From positions 27,429 through 91,428 of the IMG/VR virus record IMGVR_UViG_3300007516_001784: a stretch of 64,000 bases of DNA. One strand, given 5' to 3'. The stretch comes from a virus. The translations under genes were made by a program, and so were the position numbers. Below, piece by piece: positions 54,585 to 61,815 of this stretch (position 1 is the stretch's first letter; every line of letters begins with the position of its first letter). The notes below the pieces were generated by a model. That model was not told the DNA's origin, did not search any database, and saw only the letters and a program-made list of their open reading frames with translations.

Positions 54585-55288
54585 CTATCACACCCAAGCT
54601 ACCCCGATACGGCACTAACTGGGAAGATCAACTTCAACCTGCCGACGTTGGTATTCGAAAAGAAGAGAACAGGGAGATGCGAGTTGTATACTTGCGGGGT
54701 CTACAACGTCTTGCTCAAGACGCTGGCATGATTCGCAGTGAATGTAGACTCAACTTCATCACAAGGGACCAGACCGGATCAGTTGGCATCATGCAGGCTG
54801 TGTATACGGTTGAGTTTTCTGATGGTACTTGGTGGGTTGGAGCAGCCGACTGTAACTCGGCGAATACGTCAGAGAAGTACATGAAGTATCCAACGGCGGT
54901 GGCCGAGTCTCGTGCAGAAGCCCGTTGCCTTCGCAAGGCCCTGAACATTGGCATCCTATCGTCGGAAGAGATTGGCTTTACTGATGGTGGTGCGATTGAA
55001 CAAATTGCGGCCTCATCGAATAAGCAAGTGGATACACAGGTTGTGAAGGCTATTGAAAAGCTTTGTGAGTCTCGTGGCGTTACGAACGCCGAAGTGCTCG
55101 AAGTGGTTCTTAGTAAAGATCGCAATAGCTCCGTCTTTGAGCTTGGCGAATTGACGGTTGACGAAGGTCAGAAAGCCATGGGATGGCTAAACGAACAGAA
55201 ACTAAGGGCGGTCAAGTTGACCGCTACCCAAGAACGTGACGCCCGCAAGAAGGAATTGCGGGCACAGGCAGATAAGGATAATTCATGA
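54581..55288 (+). CDS. Possible single-strand annealing protein, 235 aa
   Basis: Residues about 88-130 read WWVGAADCNSANTSEKYMKY, then PTAVAESRAEARCLRKALNIG. The pattern of an aromatic strand followed by T/A-x-A-E-S-R-A-x-x-R-x-L-R-x-A-L is seen in phage recombination (Erf/Rad52/RecT-like) proteins, so an annealing role is suggested. The C-terminal 90 residues are charged and helical. The N-terminal 50 residues are unremarkable. The overlap with the HTH/nuclease-like gene and the zinc-ribbon gene suggests a recombination subset. Confidence in the function is low. Confidence 0.5.
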   Translation: MTITPKLPRYGTNWEDQLQPADVGIRKEENREMRVVYLRGLQRLAQDAGMIRSECRLNFITRDQTGSVGIMQAVYTVEFSDGTWWVGAADCNSANTSEKYMKYPTAVAESRAEARCLRKALNIGILSSEEIGFTDGGAIEQIAASSNKQVDTQVVKAIEKLCESRGVTNAEVLEVVLSKDRNSSVFELGELTVDEGQKAMGWLNEQKLRAVKLTATQERDARKKELRAQADKDNS

Positions 55289-55626
55289 AGATTACATATA
55301 CAAGCAAGAGTGGTCGTCTCGCCGCAGAGTTTGACGAGAAGTCCCAAAAAGATCTCTTCCAACAGATTTCTACATTTCAAGAAGTCTTTGAAGAGACGAA
55401 GTGTGGTGTCTGCGGTAACGAAGATTTGCGTTTTGTTGTCCGCAACGTTAAGGACAACGATTTTTATGAACTCCACTGCTTGAGCATTTCTTGCAAGTCT
55501 CGCTTGGCGTTTGGACAGCACAAGAAGGGTGAAACGCTGTTTCCGAGTCGCAAGGACGACGAAGGTAAGTGGCTACGTAACGGCGGTTGGACCAAGTGGA
55601 ACCCTGATACGAAGAAGGAAGAGTGA
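55285..55626 (+). CDS. Zinc-ribbon protein, 113 aa
   Basis: Four cysteines (CGVCGNEDLRF near residues 40-50 and HCLSISCKSRLAFGQH near 64-80) form a zinc ribbon. The C-terminal KGETLFPSRKDDEG and NGGWTKWNP are phrases I recall from small zinc-ribbon proteins of many tailed phages. Role unknown, perhaps nucleic-acid binding. The ATG overlaps the previous stop, and the ORF overlaps the mazG start by four bases. Confidence 0.75.
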   Translation: MKITYTSKSGRLAAEFDEKSQKDLFQQISTFQEVFEETKCGVCGNEDLRFVVRNVKDNDFYELHCLSISCKSRLAFGQHKKGETLFPSRKDDEGKWLRNGGWTKWNPDTKKEE

Positions 55627-55994
55627 TGATTACTTTTCAAGAGTATCAAAAGCTTGCTGCCGCTACCGCAGTTTATCCTTTTGTTGGGGTCAGTCCAAAT
55701 AGTGTTGGTGAGACTGCACATTGTGAAAACTACATTTATCCTGCTCTTGGATTATGTGGAGAGGCTGGTGAAGTAGCTGAAAAAATCAAGAAGATTATTC
55801 GTGATAAAGGTGGTGCAGTATCAATAGAAGATAAGATGGCTATTGCCAAAGAGCTTGGCGACGTTATGTGGTATCTTGCCGCTCTATGCAAAGAACTTGA
55901 TCTTGATATGGGCGAAGTCGCTCAATGTAATCTTGATAAGCTTGCTGCTCGTGCATCAAAAGGAACTCTTGGTGGAAGCGGTGATAGCAGATGA
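55623..55994 (+). CDS. mazG: MazG-type nucleotide pyrophosphohydrolase
   Basis: 123 residues with the MazG four-helix core: GLCGEAGEVAEKIKK at about 43-57, with the E-x-x-E metal ligands, and KELGDVMWYLAALCKEL at about 80-96 with the second E-x-x-D pair. It hydrolyses nucleoside triphosphates, perhaps non-canonical or alarmone-related ones, and is a frequent metabolic gene in phages of aquatic bacteria. Small single-domain size is normal for phage members. ATGA overlaps link it to both neighbours. Confidence 0.92.
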   Translation: MMITFQEYQKLAAATAVYPFVGVSPNSVGETAHCENYIYPALGLCGEAGEVAEKIKKIIRDKGGAVSIEDKMAIAKELGDVMWYLAALCKELDLDMGEVAQCNLDKLAARASKGTLGGSGDSR

Positions 55995-56284
55995 GACGCA
56001 TTGGTGATGGACCTCCTGTAGACAAGAAGATGTTTACGTGTCCGCAATGCTTGCGGACACGTATGACTCGTCCATTGGATCATACAGTATCTCGTGACAA
56101 ACAAGAATTCAAGACGAAAGACGGTTTGTCTATTTTGTTAATGACTGACACTTGCGACGCTTGCGTCGCAAGGAACTATCGTAGGTATTTTGAACCAACG
56201 AGAGCAGACATTCGCAAAGTTCTCAGGGCTATGAATGATGAGGCTCAGGCGTCGCCTGATGTATCGCTAGAAGAATTGCTGTAG
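55991..56284 (+). CDS. Small zinc-knuckle protein with hairpin-coded CxxC motifs
   Basis: 97 residues. Two CxxC knuckles, TCPQC near residue 16 and TCDACV near 54, can bind one zinc. A basic middle and an acidic, helical C-terminus follow. The DNA is unusual: three perfect inverted repeats lie inside this 294-base gene (56036-56062, 56151-56172, and TCAGGCG/CGCCTGA at 56245-56259), and the first two sit exactly on the CxxC codons. It overlaps mazG by four bases. Function unknown. Confidence 0.75.
   Translation: MRRIGDGPPVDKKMFTCPQCLRTRMTRPLDHTVSRDKQEFKTKDGLSILLMTDTCDACVARNYRRYFEPTRADIRKVLRAMNDEAQASPDVSLEELL
56036..56062 (+). repeat. Perfect 12-bp inverted repeat covering the first CxxC
   Basis: ACGTGTCCGCAA at 56036-56047 and TTGCGGACACGT at 56051-56062 are exact complements around a three-base TGC loop. 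It encodes TCPQCLRT of the zinc-knuckle protein. Confidence 0.95.
56151..56172 (+). repeat. Perfect 10-bp inverted repeat covering the second CxxC
   Basis: CTTGCGACGC and GCGTCGCAAG are exact complements around a two-base TT centre. It encodes the CDACVAR part of the same protein. Confidence 0.95.
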
Positions 56285-56285
56285 C

Positions 56286-57509
56286 ATGGTCAAACACGCA
56301 AATTTGTGGTTTGAATCGTGCCCAACCAAGCGTGAACTCACGTCTGGATTGATAAAGAATGTTGACACGCTCATCATCGGTGGCGGACTCGCCGGAGTGA
56401 GCTTGCTTTATAATCTTGTCAATAGCGGCATGGTCAATACATATCTCGTTGAAGAAAACTCTGTTGGGTTTCATGGGTCCGGTCGTGGCATGGGACAGCT
56501 TATGCTACGCGGTAGCAAGCTCTTTCATGAAATGCCAGATGGTGAAGAGTATCTGAATTTCGTTAGCGACAATAACTGTCGTTTCTTGAAAGGGTTACGA
56601 GCACTATCCTTTGATCATGACCTTCGTGAAACTGGTGGTCTAAGACTTGCCATGAACGATCAAGAGATGGCGTTGCTTGAACGTGAATCATGGTTTATTC
56701 AAGAGGTGCGTGGGATCGACTGTCCAATTCTTTCGAGACGACAGTTAGATTTACTAGTACCAGCTAAACATTTCATAGGTGGTATGTTTGTTCCTAATGA
56801 AGCTTCGTACAATCCATACAAAGTTGTGAATGGTTTGCGAGATACTGTTGAAAAAAACGGATCTCGTGTCTTTACTAACACTCAGGTAGAATCTGTACTT
56901 GCGAACGATGATGGAAGTTTAACCGTCTTAATTCGTCATCGTGGCACCATTCGAGCCAAACAAGTAGTGTATTGTCTTGGTGGATATACGAGTAGACTGC
57001 TACCAGAATTTGCGGACGTGCTTGTTCCATTTAGAGAGCAAGTAGTTGCTACCGATTATCTTGAAAACGACGCTATACAGACGCTCCCGACTATGAGCAT
57101 TTCATGCAATAATGGTCAGGAGCGATTTCGTCAGTACGCGAGTCGTTTCCTTATGGGAGGCATGCGACAGTCTGTGCGAGGCCAACAAGAAGGTCTCGTA
57201 TACGACGGAGAGATTAGTTCTGCGGTGTATGAAAAACTTCGTGTATTCGCCATCGAATCTTTTCCAGTCTTAAAACATTCTAAGTTCAGTCATGTCTGGT
57301 CAGGTGTTTTCTGTGGCACCAAAGATGATAAGCCATTGATTGGTCCGGTACCAAATCGCCCCAATCAATACATGATGACTGGTTTCGGTTGTTATGATTC
57401 TAGCAACGCAATTCTCGGCAGTATGTTGATCAAGGATTACATTAAGCACAAGGACTCGGCTGGGCCGGGCCACCAAATTTTGCATCCAGGACGTTTTTTC
57501 CATGTTTGA
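56286..57509 (+). CDS. FAD-dependent amine/amino-acid oxidase (DAO family)
   Basis: 407 residues. A Rossmann FAD motif IIGGGLAGVSLLYNLV at 30-45, a GFHGSGRGMGQLML loop at 61-74 where glycine-oxidase/PuuB-type relatives carry GASGRNGGQ, a strand VVYCLGGYTSRLLP around 228-241 and a C-terminal FAD-contacting WSGVFCGTKDDKPLIGPVP around 338-356. It would oxidise a primary or secondary amine, releasing ammonia or aldehyde and hydrogen peroxide. Such a gene is rare in phages; substrate unknown. It stands just before the ribonucleotide reductase and overlaps it by eight bases. Confidence 0.88.
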   Translation: MVKHANLWFESCPTKRELTSGLIKNVDTLIIGGGLAGVSLLYNLVNSGMVNTYLVEENSVGFHGSGRGMGQLMLRGSKLFHEMPDGEEYLNFVSDNNCRFLKGLRALSFDHDLRETGGLRLAMNDQEMALLERESWFIQEVRGIDCPILSRRQLDLLVPAKHFIGGMFVPNEASYNPYKVVNGLRDTVEKNGSRVFTNTQVESVLANDDGSLTVLIRHRGTIRAKQVVYCLGGYTSRLLPEFADVLVPFREQVVATDYLENDAIQTLPTMSISCNNGQERFRQYASRFLMGGMRQSVRGQQEGLVYDGEISSAVYEKLRVFAIESFPVLKHSKFSHVWSGVFCGTKDDKPLIGPVPNRPNQYMMTGFGCYDSSNAILGSMLIKDYIKHKDSAGPGHQILHPGRFFHV

Positions 57510-59463
57510 TATCGCCACACCTTCTTTCACACTCCCCGATTCGTTTGTAGCCAAGTACCGTGGTAAACAGCCTCAATGGGGCAGCTTGGGTTATTTTACT
57601 TTTAAACGGACTTATGCCCGTGCCATTGAAAACGAAAGTCGTTCAGAGGAATACTGGGAGACGTGTCGTCGTGTAGTTGAAGGCACGTTCAGCATTCAGC
57701 GTAACCATTGCAAGCGTAATCATTTACCTTGGAATGAAGCAAAGGCTCAACGTACCGCTAAGCGTATGTTCGAGTTGATGTGGACGTTCAAGTTTCTTCC
57801 TCCGGGCCGTGGCCTGTGGGCGATGGGCACTAAATACGTTCAAGAGCGTGGTGGTGCGGCTCTCAACAACTGTGCCTTCGTTAGCACGAAAGATCTCGCC
57901 ACCGATCCTATTAAGCCATTCACGTTCATTATGGACATGAGTATGGTTGGTGTCGGTGTTGGCTTTGATACGATGGGTGCTGGCAAACTCTTAGTGAAGG
58001 GCGTGACAGTCAATCAGACTGAGCCGTTCGTTGTGCCAGATACTCGCGAAGGCTGGGTCGAAGCATTGCGACTTATGTTAGAGGCGTACATTCATGGCAC
58101 GCCAGGACCGTGGTTTGACTTTAGTTTAGTTCGTCCAGAAGGATCGCCCATCAAGGGATTTGGCGGTACTGCAAGTGGACCTCAACCATTGATTGAAATG
58201 TTGCAGGACATTCGCAAGGTGCTGGACGCAAAGACAGACCAGACGCTATCATCAGAAGATATCGTAGACATCGGCAATCTCATTGGCCGTTGTGTTGTCG
58301 CGGGCAACGTTCGTCGCTCCGCAGAGATCGTATTCGGCGATCCAACCGACGAGACATTTGCCCTTTTAAAGCAAGACAAAGAGAAGCTAGCTCACCACAG
58401 ATGGGCAAGTAACAACTCTATCTTCGCTACCGTAGGTATGGACTACGCTTGGCACGCTCGTCAGACAGCTACCAACGGCGAGCCGGGATATATGTGGCTT
58501 GACAATGCTCGTGCATACGGACGCATGAAGGATCCTGCCGACTGGGCAGATCGTGAAGCCGTTGGTGGTAACCCGTGCTTAGAGCAGACTCTCCATCAGT
58601 ACGAACTCTGTACTCTTGTCGAAACGTTCCCGTCGAGACATGAAAGTCTCGACGAGTATATGGAAACTCTCAAGATTGCATACCTGTACGCAAAGACCGT
58701 CACCCTGATTCCGACTCACTGGGCAGAGACGAACTCTGTGATGGCTAGAAACCGTCGTATCGGTTTGAGTCAGAGCGGCATCATCAAAGCGTTTGGTCGA
58801 CACGGTCGTCGTGAAGTATTGCGTTGGTGTGACAAGGGTTACGAATTCATCTCTGGGCTTGACATTCAGTATTCTAATTGGCTTGGTGTACCCAAGTCAA
58901 TTAAGAAGACTTCCGTCAAGCCCAGTGGGACTATCAGCTTGCTTGCTGGTGAGCCGCCCGGCATTCATTACCCGCACTCCGAGTATTACATCAGGCGAAT
59001 CCGCGTTGGCACGTCTTCGCCTTTAGTTGAAGCTGCCCGCGTAGCTGGCTATAAGATTGAAGCCGCTGTTGGCCAAGAGGCGAACACGGTCTGTATTGAA
59101 TTCCCTATCCACGAAGAGTTCTTTGTCCGTTCGAAGGACGACGTGTCGATCTGGGAGCAGGTTGCCAATGCAGTTGCGTACCAACGTTACTGGGCTGATA
59201 ACCAAGTGTCAATCACTGTGACTTTCAAGCCAGAAGAGCAGGAAGATATTCAGCACGTTCTTGAGCTATATGAAGACTCGCTCAAAGGCATTTCGTTCTT
59301 GCCAATTTCAGAGCATGGCTACGTGCAAGCTCCGTATGAAACTATTACAAAAGAGCAGTATCTTGAAATGTCAAAGGACTTGAAGGCCGTTATCTTTGAC
59401 AATGTTTCAGAGGGTGATGTAGTAGCTCCTAAGTTTTGTGATGGTTCATCTTGTGAAATCTAG
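57502..59463 (+). CDS. nrdJ: Class II (adenosylcobalamin-dependent) ribonucleotide reductase
   Basis: 653 residues, monomeric RTPR-like. The key residues are in place: Cys 124 in LNNCAF and Cys 370 in QYELCT form the redox pair, Cys 359 and Glu 361 in NPCLEQ are the radical Cys and catalytic Glu, and the C-terminal FCDGSSCEI supplies the shuttle pair at about 646 and 651. SVKPSGTISLLAGEPPGIHY is the phosphate-binding loop. It reduces ribonucleotides to deoxynucleotides using vitamin B12, needing no oxygen or second subunit. A 9-bp inverted repeat lies at 58631-58654. It overlaps the oxidase gene by eight bases. Confidence 0.95.
   Translation: MFDIATPSFTLPDSFVAKYRGKQPQWGSLGYFTFKRTYARAIENESRSEEYWETCRRVVEGTFSIQRNHCKRNHLPWNEAKAQRTAKRMFELMWTFKFLPPGRGLWAMGTKYVQERGGAALNNCAFVSTKDLATDPIKPFTFIMDMSMVGVGVGFDTMGAGKLLVKGVTVNQTEPFVVPDTREGWVEALRLMLEAYIHGTPGPWFDFSLVRPEGSPIKGFGGTASGPQPLIEMLQDIRKVLDAKTDQTLSSEDIVDIGNLIGRCVVAGNVRRSAEIVFGDPTDETFALLKQDKEKLAHHRWASNNSIFATVGMDYAWHARQTATNGEPGYMWLDNARAYGRMKDPADWADREAVGGNPCLEQTLHQYELCTLVETFPSRHESLDEYMETLKIAYLYAKTVTLIPTHWAETNSVMARNRRIGLSQSGIIKAFGRHGRREVLRWCDKGYEFISGLDIQYSNWLGVPKSIKKTSVKPSGTISLLAGEPPGIHYPHSEYYIRRIRVGTSSPLVEAARVAGYKIEAAVGQEANTVCIEFPIHEEFFVRSKDDVSIWEQVANAVAYQRYWADNQVSITVTFKPEEQEDIQHVLELYEDSLKGISFLPISEHGYVQAPYETITKEQYLEMSKDLKAVIFDNVSEGDVVAPKFCDGSSCEI
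58631..58654 (+). repeat. Perfect 9-bp inverted repeat inside nrdJ
   Basis: CGTCGAGAC and GTCTCGACG enclose a six-base ATGAAA loop, between the Cys 370 codon and the next helix. Confidence 0.9.
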
Positions 59464-59491
59464 TAGACATGAGACTGATCTTGGTCATAAT
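59464..59491 (+). promoter_or_regulatory. Candidate sigma70-like promoter before the thyX group
   Basis: TAGACA, a 16-base spacer and CATAAT preceded by TTGGT, directly after the nrdJ stop. The element TTGGTCATAATRTAG is shared with 22795-22809. The -10 ends only six bases before ATG 59498, so a transcript from here would be nearly leaderless for that gene but normal for thyX. Prediction only. Confidence 0.4.
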
Positions 59492-59497
59492 ATAGAC

Positions 59498-59785
59498 ATG
59501 CAGAACACACAAAAGTACGTTATGATCTTTGCTAAGGACGAGCAGGGTAACGAAATCAAATATCGTTTCATGCTTTCCATTAGTAAGTCAATTAAGTCAG
59601 TCGAAGAGAAGCTTCTTAAGGCTGTGATGGGTACCGATGGAGTCGATCGTATCGAGATTCATGGTCGATACACGGCTGAGGTCGTGATCGCTCGTGCCTT
59701 TGATGCCGAAGAGGTATTAAAGGTACTCACGCCCAAGCTCGATGAAGTACTCAGCGACATCATTGCGGTAAAATTGATTGTATGA
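59498..59785 (+). CDS. Hypothetical protein before thyX, 95 aa
   Basis: ATG 59498 is preferred; an in-frame ATG at 59438 would lie inside nrdJ. The product is a small alpha/beta protein (KYVMIFAKDEQGNEIKYRF, then a helix KSVEEKLLKAVMG, a strand and a helix) of a compact ferredoxin-like type. No motif recognised. It overlaps thyX by four bases. Confidence 0.65.
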   Translation: MQNTQKYVMIFAKDEQGNEIKYRFMLSISKSIKSVEEKLLKAVMGTDGVDRIEIHGRYTAEVVIARAFDAEEVLKVLTPKLDEVLSDIIAVKLIV

Positions 59786-60411
59786 ATCAGCACACTAACG
59801 TAGTAGAACTGATCGGACATTATGGTGGTGACGAGTCACATGCTCTGTCTGCGTGGACTAGTACAAGCCGCGATCTTACAGACGAGAAGCGTGGGCGTAT
59901 GGGTCGTCTACTTGAATCTCTTGCTAAGGCAGGTCATCACACACCATTTGAAAAAAGTCAATTGCATTTTCTTGTCACTTGTGATACCGCAAGTCACATT
60001 CATATCATTAAGCATCGCATCGGTGTTAGTGTGAATGCCGAATCTGCTCGTTACAAGGAACTCAAAGAAGACAAATATTATCTGCCACAAGACTGGTCTC
60101 AAGAATCACGAGATGATCTTGAGTGTAGCATAAAGAAATGCTATGTGGAATACCACCGTTATGTGCGTGAGCTTGAAAAACAAGGCATTGACAAAAAACG
60201 TGCTAAAGAATCCGCACGCTTCATTCTTCCTTACGCTAATCAGTTGGTGCTTGATGTGAGTTTTAACTTTCGTTCCTTTATGCACTTCCAAGGACTGAGA
60301 AATAACGAACATGCTCAGCTAGAGATTCGGACAATCGCTCAACAAATGTTGCGTTTAGTTAAAGACACTGGTCAGTTTGACATGTCATTGAAGGCATTTG
60401 AATATGCTTAA
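59782..60411 (+). CDS. thyX: Flavin-dependent thymidylate synthase (ThyX)
   Basis: 209 residues, normal ThyX size. LESLAKAGHHTPFEKSQ at the N-terminus and the FAD/dUMP motif KHRIGVSVNAESARYKEL at 77-94 identify it. The usual RHR-x7-S signature is altered: Lys replaces the first Arg and one residue is added before Ser, as I recall from phage-type ThyX. It makes dTMP from dUMP with methylene-tetrahydrofolate and reduced flavin. Together with class II RNR it forms a compact DNA-precursor set. The region after it contains a hairpin and motif copy 4. Confidence 0.92.
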   Translation: MNQHTNVVELIGHYGGDESHALSAWTSTSRDLTDEKRGRMGRLLESLAKAGHHTPFEKSQLHFLVTCDTASHIHIIKHRIGVSVNAESARYKELKEDKYYLPQDWSQESRDDLECSIKKCYVEYHRYVRELEKQGIDKKRAKESARFILPYANQLVLDVSFNFRSFMHFQGLRNNEHAQLEIRTIAQQMLRLVKDTGQFDMSLKAFEYA

Positions 60412-60440
60412 CTTATGGTCTAATTGACGTTCTTTCAAGA

Positions 60441-60455
60441 CCCGCTAAAAGCGGG
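60441..60455 (+). terminator. Hairpin after thyX, possible terminator
   Basis: CCCGCT AAA AGCGGG forms a perfect 6-bp GC-rich stem 30 bases after the thyX stop. It lacks a T run (CCTTAG follows), so it would be a weak or factor-dependent terminator. As with the 11378 terminator, TTAGTGTATT follows at once. The surrounding 103-base gap contains nothing else evident. Confidence 0.5.
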
Positions 60456-60457
60456 CC

Positions 60458-60467
60458 TTAGTGTATT
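60458..60467 (+). promoter_or_regulatory. TTAGTGTATT motif, copy 4 (candidate late promoter element)
   Basis: Lies three bases after the hairpin and 47 bases before the ATG at 60515, at the switch from nucleotide metabolism to structural genes. Unlike copies 1, 3 and 5 it does not overlap a stop codon, so the conservation is not explained by a shared C-terminus. Confidence 0.55.
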
Positions 60468-60514
60468 CATCTAAGGTCGGGTATCGTTTTTGTACCTTTT
60501 CAAGGAAGTTCAGT

Positions 60515-60961
60515 ATGACCTCAATAGTAGCATCAATCGTAGGCAGTGGAACATTGCCTTTTACTCGTGCAATTCTTCCACCTTCTCAGCGTGGCACCCA
60601 ACTTGGTTCCGAGGGTGTTCGCACCGGAACACAGGTAATGATTGGCAACCCCGAAGACATGAATTCGGTTGATGCCTTTGCCGTCTCTGGTGTGTCGCTG
60701 GCGGGAACTCCTGTGCGAATCTGGGGACCGGGTATTAGCTCGTTACCTAGACAGCGAGAAGTGACGATTAAAAATCAAGGACCGGGCTCTGTTTACATTG
60801 GCCCAAACTCAACTGCTGTCATTGCACCCAGTGGTTTCCAGATCAATCCACCTACGGCGAACAACACGTTCAACGAAGTAAAGCTTCCATTCTTGTGGAA
60901 CGTAGACATTTGGGCTAGAGCAGATGGTGCCGGTGCGTCGGTAACTATTATCGCTTGCTGA
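60515..60961 (+). CDS. Structural protein, 148 aa, first of a paralogous pair
   Basis: AAGGAAG upstream supports ATG 60515; an upstream open frame to 60461 has no ATG or ribosome site. The protein is beta-rich: VASIVGSGTLPF at the start and EVTIKNQGPGSVYIGPNS near the middle. These are shared with the next gene (IIGSGTTPH; LVLHNAGPGILYIGLSG), so the two are paralogues, probably small virion or baseplate decoration proteins. Cys is nearly absent. Confidence 0.75.
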   Translation: MTSIVASIVGSGTLPFTRAILPPSQRGTQLGSEGVRTGTQVMIGNPEDMNSVDAFAVSGVSLAGTPVRIWGPGISSLPRQREVTIKNQGPGSVYIGPNSTAVIAPSGFQINPPTANNTFNEVKLPFLWNVDIWARADGAGASVTIIAC

Positions 60962-60969
60962 TGACACAA

Positions 60970-60983
60970 CCCCTTTAAAGGGG
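60970..60983 (+). other. Palindrome sequestering the ribosome site of the next gene
   Basis: CCCCTTTAAAGGGG is a 14-base perfect palindrome whose right half is the Shine-Dalgarno AAAGGGGAG of ATG 60989. With no internal loop, the RNA hairpin would have to open its centre and may be only moderately stable, but pairing could mask the ribosome site. Confidence 0.6.
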
Positions 60984-60988
60984 AGCCC

Positions 60989-61423
60989 ATGTCCTTAGAA
61001 TACAGCACAATTATTGGCTCAGGTACAACTCCTCATCTAGCACCGTCGCCGGTCTATAACTTTCTAGATGGTACGTTTCCGATTCCTGATCAACGCACGG
61101 ACCTTCGTGCCCGTCGTGGCGAAGGCACCGTCATTCTCAATCCCGAGAACTTCTCGGTGTCGATTGGATTGCGTCAGCAGGCCATATCTGTTTCAAGCGA
61201 AATAGCACTGCCGCTAAATCCCCTGGAGAATAGACGTGCTCTTGTTTTGCACAACGCTGGTCCAGGTATACTGTATATCGGATTATCTGGTGTCACTACT
61301 ATTGATGGTTTCCCAATTGCTGTAAATGAAAAGATAGCAATTGACTGCCAGGGAACCCCGAACGTAACCCTTTACGGCGTCTCTGACTCGACTTGCGATG
61401 TCAGAGTGCTTGAGTTTGCGTAA
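60989..61423 (+). CDS. Structural protein, 144 aa, second of a paralogous pair
   Basis: Ribosome site AAAGGGGAG precedes ATG 60989. It shares IIGSGT and the strand-loop LVLHNAGPGILYIGLSG with the 60515-60961 product and is likewise beta-rich, with a more basic middle (DQRTDLRARRGEGTV). The last codons include CDVRVLEFA. Its stop overlaps the next start by one base. Likely a virion structural or fibre-anchoring protein. Confidence 0.75.
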   Translation: MSLEYSTIIGSGTTPHLAPSPVYNFLDGTFPIPDQRTDLRARRGEGTVILNPENFSVSIGLRQQAISVSSEIALPLNPLENRRALVLHNAGPGILYIGLSGVTTIDGFPIAVNEKIAIDCQGTPNVTLYGVSDSTCDVRVLEFA

Positions 61424-61815
61424 TGGTCAGCATTGGCGGTATCGTATCGCTTGGCGGGGGCACAAGCGGTGGGGGCGGCGGGTCTACATCCGGCATCCAG
61501 TCTATCAACAGCCAGACTGGCCCGACTGTTTCATTCACTGGCGTCAACGGCATTGTAGTGACCGCTGGCGGCAACCAGATTGTTATCGACGGTGCGGGTG
61601 CATCAGGCGTAACGAGCAAGTTCGCACAGTCCTTTTCTTCTATTTCAAGTGGATTGTTTACGCATGGATTAGGTACTTTAGATATACTTGTTCAGGTGTA
61701 CGATAATGGCTCTCCTAGACGTGCCATGATGCCTGACGATATTATTATTGAGAATACTACACAAGTGTCACTAATCTTCAATACTCCACAATCTGGACGT
61801 GTTGTGATTGTTTAG
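61423..61815 (+). CDS. Short tail-fibre-like protein, 130 aa
   Basis: The N-terminus is a Gly/Ser-rich stretch (GGIVSLGGGTSGGGGGST), then INSQTGPTVSFTGVNGIVVT of fibre type, then a C-terminal domain SSGLFTHGLGTLDILVQVYD and an ending SGRVVIV. That domain recurs at the end of the 61840-62610 protein (ATSWIVTHNLGTADVSVDVYD ... AGRIIITGF), so it is a mobile or duplicated fibre-tip module. The TAG stop is part of motif variant 5. Confidence 0.8.
   Translation: MVSIGGIVSLGGGTSGGGGGSTSGIQSINSQTGPTVSFTGVNGIVVTAGGNQIVIDGAGASGVTSKFAQSFSSISSGLFTHGLGTLDILVQVYDNGSPRRAMMPDDIIIENTTQVSLIFNTPQSGRVVIV

Noticed and set aside
59438-59497. ATG 59438 as the start of the protein before thyX
   Set aside because: It would place 26 bases inside nrdJ; ATG 59498 follows the gap and gives a normal small protein.
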